DNA from: Lachnospiraceae bacterium UBA7589
GTDB taxonomy: Bacteria > Bacillota > Clostridia > Lachnospirales > Lachnospiraceae
Assembly (NCBI GenBank): GCA_002476495.1
Contig: DLKL01000024.1
Coordinates: forward strand, 1-23,183
DNA length: 23,183 bases
Direction: 5' to 3'
Both the position numbers and the translations under genes were made by a program. The number at the start of each line of letters is the position of its first letter. Position 1 is the stretch's first letter. Below the pieces are notes generated by a model, which saw nothing but the letters and a program-made list of their open reading frames with translations, made no database searches and had not been told where the DNA came from. Shown here piece by piece: positions 14,849 through 21,891 of the stretch.

Positions 14849-15793
14849 ATGTTGGATTTCAGGAATAAAATAATTCTGGCACCTATGGCAGGCATTTGTG
14901 ACCTGCCATTTCGTCTGTTGTGCAAGGAACAGGGCTGTGACATTTTGTATACGGAGATGGTGAGTGCCAAAGGGATGTTTTATAACAATAAGAATACCGG
15001 ACCATTGATAATGATGGAGCAAAGAGAAAAACCAATCGGAGTACAAATATTTGGCAGAGAGCCTGAACTTATGGGAGAACAGGCAAAACGTCTGGAAGAA
15101 AAGGGCTTTGATTTTATTGATATAAATATGGGATGCCCGGTTCCCAAAATAGTTAATAACAAAGAAGGCTCAGCCCTTATGAAGGAGCCTCTTCTTATCG
15201 GTGAGATTGTGGAGACAATAAGAAGAGCATGCAGTATACCGGTTACAATTAAAATAAGGGCAGGCTTTACCAAAGATGATAAAAACGCTCCAGAGGTGGC
15301 TCGGATAGCGCAGGAATCAGGAGCATATGCAGTGGCAGTGCATGGAAGAACCAGGGAAGAATACTATCAGGGAAGGGCTGACTGGGATATTATAAAAAAA
15401 GTTAAGCAAAATGTTTCAATTCCTGTAATTGGTAACGGAGATATATGCACAGGAGAGGATGTTATAAGAATTAAGGAGCAAACCGGCTGCGATAGTGTCA
15501 TGATAGGAAGGGCGGCAAAAGGTAATCCTTGGATTTTTAAGGAAATAAAAAGCTATATTGAAAGAGGAGAAAAGATAGAAAGGCCGGATGTAACAAAAAT
15601 CTGCGAAATGATAGAAAGACATGCCAGAATGATGATTGAATATAAAGGAGAATATACAGGTATTCATGAAATGAGAAAGCATATAGCCTGGTATACCCAG
15701 GGCTTAAAGGATTCTGCCAGATTAAGGGCAGGAATAAATCAGGTTGAAACCTATGAAGAAATGATTGGTCTTATAAGAAGTATATTGATTTAA
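14849..15793 (+). CDS. dusB: tRNA-dihydrouridine synthase, DusB type
   Basis: A 314-aa FMN-dependent TIM-barrel enzyme that reduces uridines in the tRNA D-loop. The N-terminal APMAGICDLPFR is the Dus signature. INMGCPVPKIV carries catalytic C96, VHGRTREEYYQGRADW is the conserved FMN/RNA segment, and GNGDI and IGRAAKGNPW match the phosphate-binding end. A helical RNA-binding C-terminus follows. GGGAG (14838-14842) lies 6 nt before the ATG. It is the last gene of the + strand operon. Its TAA (15791-15793) overlaps the stop of the convergent AP2/HNH-like gene, and I see no terminator between them. Confidence 0.95.
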   Translation: MLDFRNKIILAPMAGICDLPFRLLCKEQGCDILYTEMVSAKGMFYNNKNTGPLIMMEQREKPIGVQIFGREPELMGEQAKRLEEKGFDFIDINMGCPVPKIVNNKEGSALMKEPLLIGEIVETIRRACSIPVTIKIRAGFTKDDKNAPEVARIAQESGAYAVAVHGRTREEYYQGRADWDIIKKVKQNVSIPVIGNGDICTGEDVIRIKEQTGCDSVMIGRAAKGNPWIFKEIKSYIERGEKIERPDVTKICEMIERHARMMIEYKGEYTGIHEMRKHIAWYTQGLKDSARLRAGINQVETYEEMIGLIRSILI

Positions 15794-16578
15794 TCCGGTG
15801 TTAAAGCTGAAATCCTTTTTGAAATTTTTGTATTCTGATATATTCTTATATATTCTTCACCGGTCAGAGAAGAAATATAATTTTTGATATAGGCTGTGGA
15901 AAAACCTGAATGGTTCAGGGTGTCCACAGCCTTGTTATATGCTATGGCCGCTTCAATCTCTGTGTGGTAGGTTCCAATGTTGAAATTACCGTTTATATGT
16001 ATATAGGCAACGTAGATGGGAACACCCTTGCGGCTTAGCTGCTTAACACCTGTATATTGATTGATTATTCTTATATTGGAGTACCTGTAATCCCATTTGT
16101 CCCCATTAATCATTACATAGTCCCTGCCGTAAACAGCAAAGGGACGGATTCCATATCTTGCGGATATTTTGTACTGGCTTCCATAGTCGCAAACAAACAG
16201 ATAACCACCACGCTGCTGAATTTTATGGGAGGCATAAAAAAACAAGTCATCCCGGTCAAATTTTAGGATTAGGGATGGCGACAGGTAATATTCAAAATAT
16301 CCTTTTTTCAGATAAATTGGATTAGCTATATATACATTGTTGTCTCTGAAATTAATTAAAGAGATAAATTTGGCATGAGACAGATGATAATTGTCATGAA
16401 AATCCTCAAGGGTAATGCCGGAATCTGACAAAACAGATTTTCCTTCACTGTACACCTTACAAGCAATATCATATTCAAAAAAGGTACCCAGACTAATATG
16501 TTTTCTCCTGTATGTAATTGAAGCACGGTGAACGACAGTACCGTTTTTCTGACGTGTTGTATAGATGCCAGTACTCAT
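15790..16578 (-). CDS. AP2/HNH-like DNA-binding protein, uncharacterised
   Basis: A 262-aa protein with an AP2-like stretch at each end. Residues 4-50 hold GIYTTRQKNGTVVHRASITY and then KHISLGTF; residues 186-222 hold VPIYVAYIHINGNFNIGTYH and then EIEAAIAYNKAVD. The middle (about 125-172) ends in INGDKWDYRYSNIRIIN, which resembles the iNGdk.DnR..NL tail of HNH homing endonucleases, but the catalytic His pair expected just before it is replaced by GRDYVM. I infer a domesticated or degenerate HNH-AP2 protein acting as a DNA-binding regulator. GAGGAG lies 8 nt before the start. It is alone on the - strand, with a promoter region full of repeats. No intron or split gene is nearby. The function is not established. 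Confidence 0.6.
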   Translation of the reverse strand: MSTGIYTTRQKNGTVVHRASITYRRKHISLGTFFEYDIACKVYSEGKSVLSDSGITLEDFHDNYHLSHAKFISLINFRDNNVYIANPIYLKKGYFEYYLSPSLILKFDRDDLFFYASHKIQQRGGYLFVCDYGSQYKISARYGIRPFAVYGRDYVMINGDKWDYRYSNIRIINQYTGVKQLSRKGVPIYVAYIHINGNFNIGTYHTEIEAAIAYNKAVDTLNHSGFSTAYIKNYISSLTGEEYIRIYQNTKISKRISALTPD

Positions 16579-16633
16579 TTACATTTCTCCTCATTATATG
16601 TGCTTATTGTACAAAGTAATACAATATATAACT

Positions 16634-16691
16634 ATTATAAGATGTAATAACATTATATGTCTATTATACTGTCTGAAATTGGAATAGACAA
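16634..16691 (-). promoter_or_regulatory. Two candidate promoters for the AP2/HNH-like gene
   Basis: On the - strand, the distal promoter has TTGTCT (16686-16691) and a perfect TATAAT (16663-16668) with a 17-bp spacer. The proximal one has TAGACA (16658-16663) and a perfect TATAAT (16634-16639) with an 18-bp spacer. They overlap by one hexamer. Copies of the short repeat lie in the distal spacer and just upstream of its -35. Confidence 0.6.
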
Positions 16692-16783
16692 TATATTGCC
16701 TGAAATTTAAAATGTTACAAAATGAAACAAATATTAAATCAAGGTAAAAAATCATTATTTTGCCTAAAATACTGTCTAAAACG
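16668..16783. repeat. Four copies of a 13-bp motif (possible operator array)
   Basis: Copies at 16668-16680, 16695-16707, 16759-16771 and 16771-16783 share the core G(T/C)CT(G/A)AAA(A/T/C) on the + strand, with the two preceding bases mostly TT or CT. The first pair shares GNCTGAAATT exactly apart from one base. Copy 1 lies in the spacer of the distal AP2-gene promoter and copy 2 just upstream of its -35. The 366-bp stretch 16579-16944 holds no credible gene; it holds these repeats and promoters on both strands. Confidence 0.5.
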
Positions 16784-16846
16784 TACTATAAATCCACAAA
16801 TCAAAACCAACGAATTGTGCAAAATGCCAAAAAGGTGTGAAAAGAC

Positions 16847-16875
16847 TTGACCTATAATGCAAGGTGAATTATAAT
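16847..16875 (+). promoter_or_regulatory. Sigma-A promoter of the 3D-domain gene
   Basis: TTGACC (16847-16852) and TATAAT (16870-16875) are separated by 17 bp, one mismatch from consensus. The predicted transcript starts near 16882, where TGTGTGA (16881-16887) can pair with TCACACA (16927-16933) directly before the RBS AGAGGTG. Confidence 0.85.
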
Positions 16876-16944
16876 CAGCATGTGTGATAAATGTAACTAA
16901 ATTGTAACAAATTCGAAAAACAATAGTCACACAGAGGTGAAAAA

Positions 16945-17736
16945 ATGAAACTGAATTTTAAAAAAGTGGATTTGACAAAGGTTAAAGAGAATGTTAAGAC
17001 ATTCTTTAAAAATAACTACAAGATGGTTGGCTCCGCAGTAGTTGTGGCTTCTCTTTGCGGTGTATGTACAGTGAATCTTGCTAATAGTTTTTCAGCCGGT
17101 AATACATCGACAGGCGTGGTAATGACTATTTCTGATGTTGCTGAAAAGGAGACACCTTTTGCCGGTGAAAAAATGGATGTGGCAGCGGTAAGCTATGCTG
17201 ATATGAAAGAGGTTAATTATGAAGCTGAGCAGCTGGCTAATCTTGAAAAATCTGAGAGACAAATCGATGATGTGCTTTCATCAAGAAGACAGGATCAAAA
17301 GGATTTGGCAGCATTGGATGCACTTACTGCCCAAAGCACAGAGAGTACAGAGGCTGCAACAGAGGCCGTTGTTGTTCAGACAGCTACATATAGCGCACCT
17401 GTAGAGACTACATATGCTGATGAAAATGGAAGCTATGTGTGTTTAGGAGATTATGTACTTACAGCATATTGCCCATGTCCAATTTGCTGTGGCAGTTACA
17501 GCAACATGACTAATCCTACTACAGCCAGTGGAACTACTGCTACGGCAGGAAGAACAATTGCAGCAGATACATCGGTTTTGCCGTTTGGTACAAAGGTTGT
17601 TATTGACGGTCAGGTTTATACTGTTGAGGACAGAGGCGGAGCAATAAAAGGAAACAGGATAGATGTATTCTTTAACAGTCATCAGGAGGCTATAGAGTTT
17701 GGACGCAGAGTAGCTACAGTCTATAAGGTTCAATAG
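16945..17736 (+). CDS. 3D-domain cell-envelope protein, membrane anchored
   Basis: A 263-aa protein with a Lys-rich cytoplasmic N-terminus, one hydrophobic segment (about 27-49) and a low-complexity Ser/Thr/Ala/Glu linker (about 125-160). A C-terminal 3D domain (about 168-263) is related to the MltA/YocH/RpfB-type double-psi barrel. The three conserved aspartates are visible: D208 in AADTSVLPFG, D229 in VEDRGG and D240 in NRIDVFF. A cysteine cluster follows TAY (C176, C178, C181, C182). The fold suggests peptidoglycan binding or cleavage outside the membrane; activity is inferred. It has its own strong promoter and terminator, so it is monocistronic. Confidence 0.85.
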   Translation: MKLNFKKVDLTKVKENVKTFFKNNYKMVGSAVVVASLCGVCTVNLANSFSAGNTSTGVVMTISDVAEKETPFAGEKMDVAAVSYADMKEVNYEAEQLANLEKSERQIDDVLSSRRQDQKDLAALDALTAQSTESTEAATEAVVVQTATYSAPVETTYADENGSYVCLGDYVLTAYCPCPICCGSYSNMTNPTTASGTTATAGRTIAADTSVLPFGTKVVIDGQVYTVEDRGGAIKGNRIDVFFNSHQEAIEFGRRVATVYKVQ

Positions 17737-17772
17737 TTTTAGTTAAGAGTATATAGGATAGTGATTTTATTT

Positions 17773-17830
17773 AGAAAGAAAGGGTTTTGGGCTTTGTACT
17801 TCAAAACTCTTTCTTTTTCCTTGTTTTTAT
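17773..17830 (+). terminator. Strong intrinsic terminator after the 3D-domain gene
   Basis: A 17-bp stem (17773-17789 with 17802-17818, two G.T pairs) has a 12-nt loop and a pyrimidine/T-rich tail continuing to about 17828. It separates the 3D-domain gene from thrC. Confidence 0.85.
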
Positions 17831-17849
17831 TCGGCTATTGTGTTATTAT
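17821..17849 (+). promoter_or_regulatory. Candidate promoter for thrC
   Basis: TTGTTT (17821-17826) and TATTAT (17844-17849) have a 17-bp spacer. This is a modest match, but it sits right after the upstream terminator and gives a leader of about 47 nt. A small GCCC-AAA-GGGC hairpin (17864-17874) lies in that leader. I see no T-box or other known leader RNA. Confidence 0.45.
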
Positions 17850-17902
17850 CCATTCTGAGGTATGCCCAAAGGGCTGCAATTCAGGTTAAGGAGTATAATA
17901 TT

Positions 17903-19390
17903 ATGGAACTGATATACAAAAGTACAAGAAATTCTGATGAAAAGACTACAGCATCTCTGGCTATTTTAAAGGGGCTTGCCAATGAAGGGGGGCTGTTTGT
18001 GCCGGATAGCATTCCGGGCTTTGATGTAAGTCTGGAAGAACTTTCAAAAATGGATTATAGAGAAGTAGCATATAATGTAATGAAGCTTATGCTGACTGAT
18101 TTTACTGAGGAGGAGCTAAAATATTGCATTAACAGTGCTTATGATGCTAAATTCGATACTGAGGAAATTGCTCCACTTGTAAAAAAAGCGGGGGCATATT
18201 ATCTTGAACTTTTTCATGGTTCAACCATAGCATTTAAGGATATGGCTCTGTCAATCTTACCATACCTTCTGACTACGGCGGCAAAGAAAAACAAGGTTTC
18301 AAATGAGATCGTTATACTTACTGCAACCTCCGGAGATACCGGCAAGGCCGCTCTTGCAGGCTTTGCAGATGTTCCGGGAACAAAAATCATTGTATTTTAT
18401 CCGAAAAACGGTGTAAGCCCTATTCAGGAAAAACAAATGGTAACACAAAAGGGAGATAATACCTTTGTGGTTGGAATAGAAGGGAATTTTGATGATGCAC
18501 AGACCGGTGTTAAGAAGATGTTCGCAGATGTGGAGCTTAACAGATATCTGAATACAAAAGGATACCAGTTTTCTTCTGCCAATTCAATTAACATAGGACG
18601 TCTTGTGCCACAGATGGTATATTATGTGTATGCATATACAAGACTTGTGGCAAAGGGTGAAATAAAATCAGGGGACAAGATTAATGTGGTAGTTCCTACA
18701 GGTAATTTTGGCAATATTCTGGCTGCATATTATGCCAGGGAAATGGGAGTGCCGATTAACAAATTCATATGTGCATCCAATGAAAATAAGGTGCTTTTTG
18801 ATTTTTTCAATACAGGATGCTACAACAGAAACAGAGATTTTATCCTTACAACATCTCCGTCAATGGATATACTGATTTCAAGTAATCTGGAAAGATTGAT
18901 ATATAAAATTGCCGGAAATGATGCTGCTAAGAACAAGGAGCTTATGCTTGCTCTTTCAGGTGAGGGCGAGTATACAATTACTGACTCCATGAGAGCGGGT
19001 CTGTGTGATTTCTACGGAGGGTATGCCAGTGAAAAGGAAACAGCAGATACCATAAGAAGAGTGTATAAGTCAGATAATTATATCATAGATACCCATACTG
19101 CTGTTGCAGCCTGTGTTTATGACAAGTATACAAAGGAAACCGGGGATCAGACACCGACCGTCATTGCATCAACAGCAAGTCCGTACAAATTTACAAGAAG
19201 TGTAATGAAGGCAATTGACGAGTCCTATGATCGAAAAAGTGATTTTGAACTGGTTGATGAGCTTAATCGTTTGTCCGGGGTAAAGGTTCCTCAGGCAATA
19301 GAAGATATAAGAACAGCACCTATAAGACATAATACAGTCTGTGGAAAGGATGAAATGCTGACTGAAGTAAAAAAGTTTTTGGGAATTTAG
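17903..19390 (+). CDS. thrC: Threonine synthase
   Basis: A 495-aa PLP enzyme (fold type II, long bacterial class) converting O-phosphohomoserine to threonine. The Schiff-base lysine is K112 in HGSTIAFKDMA. TATSGDTGKAAL binds substrate/PLP phosphate, and VPTGNFGNI is the second family motif. The start at 17903 is preferred because AAGGAG (17888-17893) is 9 nt upstream and the N-terminus MELIYKSTR fits the family. The longer reading from 17840 would include the promoter -10. No homoserine pathway neighbour is present. No independent terminator is seen after it, so transcripts may run into the queuosine leader. Confidence 0.95.
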   Translation: MELIYKSTRNSDEKTTASLAILKGLANEGGLFVPDSIPGFDVSLEELSKMDYREVAYNVMKLMLTDFTEEELKYCINSAYDAKFDTEEIAPLVKKAGAYYLELFHGSTIAFKDMALSILPYLLTTAAKKNKVSNEIVILTATSGDTGKAALAGFADVPGTKIIVFYPKNGVSPIQEKQMVTQKGDNTFVVGIEGNFDDAQTGVKKMFADVELNRYLNTKGYQFSSANSINIGRLVPQMVYYVYAYTRLVAKGEIKSGDKINVVVPTGNFGNILAAYYAREMGVPINKFICASNENKVLFDFFNTGCYNRNRDFILTTSPSMDILISSNLERLIYKIAGNDAAKNKELMLALSGEGEYTITDSMRAGLCDFYGGYASEKETADTIRRVYKSDNYIIDTHTAVAACVYDKYTKETGDQTPTVIASTASPYKFTRSVMKAIDESYDRKSDFELVDELNRLSGVKVPQAIEDIRTAPIRHNTVCGKDEMLTEVKKFLGI

Positions 19391-19405
19391 TTAAAATATC
19401 ATAAT

Positions 19406-19448
19406 AGGACAGTTCATTTGTACCATCCTGTCCCTAAATAAAACTAGG
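19406..19448 (+). ncRNA. Candidate preQ1-I riboswitch aptamer
   Basis: A 6-bp stem GGACAG/CTGTCC (19407-19412 with 19428-19433) encloses a 15-nt loop and is followed by an A-rich tail CTAAATAAAACTAGG (19434-19448). This is the layout of class I preQ1 aptamers (stem, loop, A-rich strand, short pseudoknot). Positions that contact preQ1 in known structures seem present: U just after the 5' stem (19413), C just before the 3' stem (19427) and the A-C step at 19443-19444. The loop is a few nt longer than usual and the pseudoknot pairing (G20-C44 type) is weak. Location directly before queD-queE-folE-queC is the strongest support. Confidence 0.55.
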
Positions 19449-19513
19449 ACAACTTCTATGTTAAGAGGGCATAGGTGTGTTGTCTTGCACCCGGGCCCTC
19501 TTAATATTATTTT
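19448..19513 (+). terminator. Attenuator (terminator/antiterminator) of the queuosine operon
   Basis: The terminator is a perfect 10-bp stem TTAAGAGGGC/GCCCTCTTAA (19461-19470 with 19495-19504) with an inner GGTG/CACC, followed by TATTATTTT. An alternative hairpin pairs GACAAC (19448-19453) with GTTGTC (19479-19484) and CTATG (19456-19460) with CATAG (19470-19474). That puts the terminator's left arm in a loop. Its outer arm overlaps the end of the aptamer candidate, so ligand binding would favour termination. Confidence 0.65.
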
Positions 19514-19527
19514 AAGGAGTAAAAGCT

Positions 19528-19950
19528 ATGTATACGCTGACGACAAAATCCTGTTTTGACAGTGCACATTTTTTAAGTGGATATCAGGGTAAATGTGCCA
19601 ATATTCATGGACACAGGTGGACGATAGAGGTGGAAACAGGGACACAGCAGCTTCATAAATCAGGAAATACAAGGGGAATGGTTGTAGATTTTTCTACTTT
19701 AAAGGAGGATCTGAAAAATATAACCGACTATCTTGATCATTGCCTTATTATCGAAAAGGGAACCCTTAAGAAAAGAACAATGGAGGCATTAGCTGAGGAA
19801 CAGTTCAGGGTCGTGGAGATGGAATTTCGACCAACGGCAGAGAATTTTGCTGCATACTTTTTTGAACAGATGGAAAATAAAGGGTATACAGATATTAAGG
19901 TAACAGTTTATGAAACACCTAATAATTGTGCAAAATATTACAAAGATTAA
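19528..19950 (+). CDS. queD: 6-carboxy-5,6,7,8-tetrahydropterin synthase
   Basis: A 140-aa member of the PTPS/QueD T-fold family, converting dihydroneopterin triphosphate to 6-carboxytetrahydropterin. Zinc ligands H14 (FDSAHFL), H27 and H29 (NIHGH) and the catalytic C23 (GKCANIHGH) are in the expected arrangement. The C-terminal VYETPNN carries the pterin-binding Glu. AAGGAG (19514-19519) lies 8 nt before the ATG. It is the first gene after the attenuator and 12 nt before queE. Confidence 0.93.
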   Translation: MYTLTTKSCFDSAHFLSGYQGKCANIHGHRWTIEVETGTQQLHKSGNTRGMVVDFSTLKEDLKNITDYLDHCLIIEKGTLKKRTMEALAEEQFRVVEMEFRPTAENFAAYFFEQMENKGYTDIKVTVYETPNNCAKYYKD

Positions 19951-19962
19951 CCGGAGTAAAAT

Positions 19963-20631
19963 ATGGGAAAATTTAAGGTAGCAGAAAAATTTGTCAGTAT
20001 TAACGGTGAAGCGAGGGCGGCAGGTGAGCTGGCCTGCTTTATAAGATTTGCAGGATGCAATCTTAATTGCATATATTGCGATACAAGATGGGTAAATGAA
20101 AATAATGCTCCATTTGAAATTATGAGCGAAGAAGAAATATATGCCTATATTAAAGATACAGGTGTAACCAACGTCACACTGACAGGTGGGGAACCCCTTA
20201 TACAGGATAATATGGCAAGACTTTTAAAAATGCTGTCAAGAGATAAGAACCTTAGAATAGAGATAGAGACAAATGGGGGAGTTTCCCTGGAAAAATTTGT
20301 AGGTATAGGTGACAACATTACATTTACAATGGATTATAAGCTGCCGGGAAGTGGAATGGACAAATACATGATAATGGAAAATTACAATCTGCTACGGCAT
20401 GAGGATACGGTAAAATTTGTGGTTTCTGACAGAAATGATATGGACCGGGCACGAAAAATCATAGATGAATATCAGCTTACTAAAAAAACAGAGGTATATT
20501 TGAGCTCATCCTTTAACAAAATTATGCCGAAGGATATAGTTGAATATATGATAGAGCATAATATGAACAAGGTTAAGCTTCAATTACAAATGCATAAGTA
20601 CATTTGGGAACCGGATAGAAAGGGAGTTTAA
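19963..20631 (+). CDS. queE: 7-carboxy-7-deazaguanine synthase, radical SAM
   Basis: A 222-aa radical SAM enzyme that rearranges 6-carboxytetrahydropterin to 7-carboxy-7-deazaguanine. The cluster motif is C32-x3-C36-x2-C39 (GCNLNCIYCD), and LTGGEPL is the SAM-binding GGEP segment. The N-terminal SINGEARAAGELACFIRFAGC is typical of QueE substrate binding. CGGAG (19952-19956) is 6 nt before the ATG. folE follows after 1 nt. Confidence 0.94.
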   Translation: MGKFKVAEKFVSINGEARAAGELACFIRFAGCNLNCIYCDTRWVNENNAPFEIMSEEEIYAYIKDTGVTNVTLTGGEPLIQDNMARLLKMLSRDKNLRIEIETNGGVSLEKFVGIGDNITFTMDYKLPGSGMDKYMIMENYNLLRHEDTVKFVVSDRNDMDRARKIIDEYQLTKKTEVYLSSSFNKIMPKDIVEYMIEHNMNKVKLQLQMHKYIWEPDRKGV

Positions 20632-20632
20632 A

Positions 20633-21211
20633 ATGGCAATTGACAAGGAAGCAATAAGAAAGCATATAAGAGGTATTATTGAAGCTCTGGGAGATGATCC
20701 GGAAAGAGAGGGCGTAAAGGATACTCCTGACAGAGTAGCCAGAATGTATGAGGAAGTCTTTGAGGGAATGAATTATACTAATGACCAGATTGCACAAATG
20801 TTTAATAAGACCTTTGTACATGAAACCCATGATGTCAAAGATATGGTGCTGGTAAAGGATATAGAGGTGTTTAGCTATTGTGAACATCATCTTGCCCTGA
20901 TGTATGACATGAAGGTTGCGGTTGCTTACATACCTGATGGTAAGGTTATCGGATTAAGTAAAATAGCAAGAATTGCGGATATGGTAGCAAAACGACTTCA
21001 ATTACAGGAAAGAATAGGCACTGATATAGCATATATTATGAGCAAGGTGTGTGATACCGAGGATGTTGCTGTTATAATAAGTGGCAGTCACAGCTGTATG
21101 ACTGCCAGGGGAATAAAGAACGGCAGCGCAAGGACATTGACGACGACTTTCAAGGGTAAATTCAGCGATGATATGGAATTACAAAACAGACTAATGATGC
21201 TTTTGAAGTAA
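20633..21211 (+). CDS. folE: GTP cyclohydrolase I
   Basis: A 192-aa zinc enzyme turning GTP into dihydroneopterin triphosphate. Zinc ligands C83 and H86 (YCEHH) and C155 (SHSCMTARG) are present, as are VIGLSKIARI and the RGIKNGSARTLT segment. The same enzyme serves folate synthesis, but the position inside queD-queE-folE-queC indicates supply of the queuosine pathway. AGGGAG (20621-20626) overlaps the end of queE, with the ATG 1 nt after its stop. Confidence 0.94.
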   Translation: MAIDKEAIRKHIRGIIEALGDDPEREGVKDTPDRVARMYEEVFEGMNYTNDQIAQMFNKTFVHETHDVKDMVLVKDIEVFSYCEHHLALMYDMKVAVAYIPDGKVIGLSKIARIADMVAKRLQLQERIGTDIAYIMSKVCDTEDVAVIISGSHSCMTARGIKNGSARTLTTTFKGKFSDDMELQNRLMMLLK

Positions 21212-21226
21212 AAAAAGGAGAAGCTT

Positions 21227-21886
21227 ATGAAGAATAAAAAAGAAGTGGTAGTAGTTTTCAGTGGAGGCCAGGACAGCACCACCTGCCTTTTATGGGCACA
21301 AAATAAATACGAGAAGGTTTATGCGGTCTCTTTTGACTATAACCAGCGACACAAATTAGAGCTTGAGTGTGCAAGACAAATATGTGAAAAGCTGAGCGTA
21401 GAGCATACTATACTTGATATGGGGCTTCTAAATCAGCTTGCCCCTAATTCCCTTACAAGACCTGACATACCGGTAGATGAGAAGGCTCCGGAGGAGGGTA
21501 CTCCCAATTCATTTGTTGAAGGCAGAAATATGATTTTTTTAACCTTTGCTGCTATATTTGCAAAGACAAAGGGCATTACCGATATAATAACCGGAGTGTC
21601 CCAAAGCGATTTTTCCGGTTACCCTGATTGCAGGGATATATTTATTAAATCATTAAATACAACTTTAAATTTGGCAATGGACTATAGTTTTGATATAATA
21701 ACACCATTAATGTGGATTGATAAAGCACAAACCTGGGAGCTGGCAGATAAGCTTGGAGGGTTTGATATAGTGAGGGATATGACTCTTACCTGTTATAATG
21801 GAATAAGGGGAGATGGATGTGGACATTGCCCGGCATGTCTTCTTAGAAAGAAAGGACTGGAGGCTTATTTAAAAATACGGAGGTGA
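21227..21886 (+). CDS. queC: 7-cyano-7-deazaguanine (preQ0) synthase
   Basis: A 219-aa ATP-dependent PP-loop enzyme that converts 7-carboxy-7-deazaguanine and ammonia to preQ0. SGGQDS (12-17) is the ATP pyrophosphatase loop. The zinc site is C189, C198, C201 and C204 (GDGCGHCPACLLR). AAGGAG (21215-21220) lies 6 nt before the ATG. With the three preceding genes it completes the route GTP to preQ0. QueF, the preQ0 reductase, is not in the window. Its 3' end contains the RBS of the next gene. Confidence 0.95.
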   Translation: MKNKKEVVVVFSGGQDSTTCLLWAQNKYEKVYAVSFDYNQRHKLELECARQICEKLSVEHTILDMGLLNQLAPNSLTRPDIPVDEKAPEEGTPNSFVEGRNMIFLTFAAIFAKTKGITDIITGVSQSDFSGYPDCRDIFIKSLNTTLNLAMDYSFDIITPLMWIDKAQTWELADKLGGFDIVRDMTLTCYNGIRGDGCGHCPACLLRKKGLEAYLKIRR

Positions 21887-21891
21887 ATGCA

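Noticed and set aside
15795..15863. CCGGTG...CACCGG inverted repeat after dusB as a terminator
   Set aside because: Only 6 bp separated by 57 nt and with no T run; chance is sufficient.
15790..16578. AP2/HNH gene as an active homing endonuclease or mobile element
   Set aside because: There are no intron, intein, split gene, terminal repeats or target duplication, and the HNH histidines appear to be missing.
16668..16783. Short repeats as a CRISPR array
   Set aside because: The units are 13 bp, imperfect, unevenly spaced, and no cas gene is present.
16739..16930. 63-aa - strand ORF in the 16579-16944 intergenic region
   Set aside because: It covers the promoter of the 3D-domain gene, has no recognisable family, and looks like a chance ORF in AT-rich DNA.
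17850..17902. T-box or threonine leader before thrC
   Set aside because: The leader is about 47 nt and shows no specifier loop, T-box motif or terminator pair.
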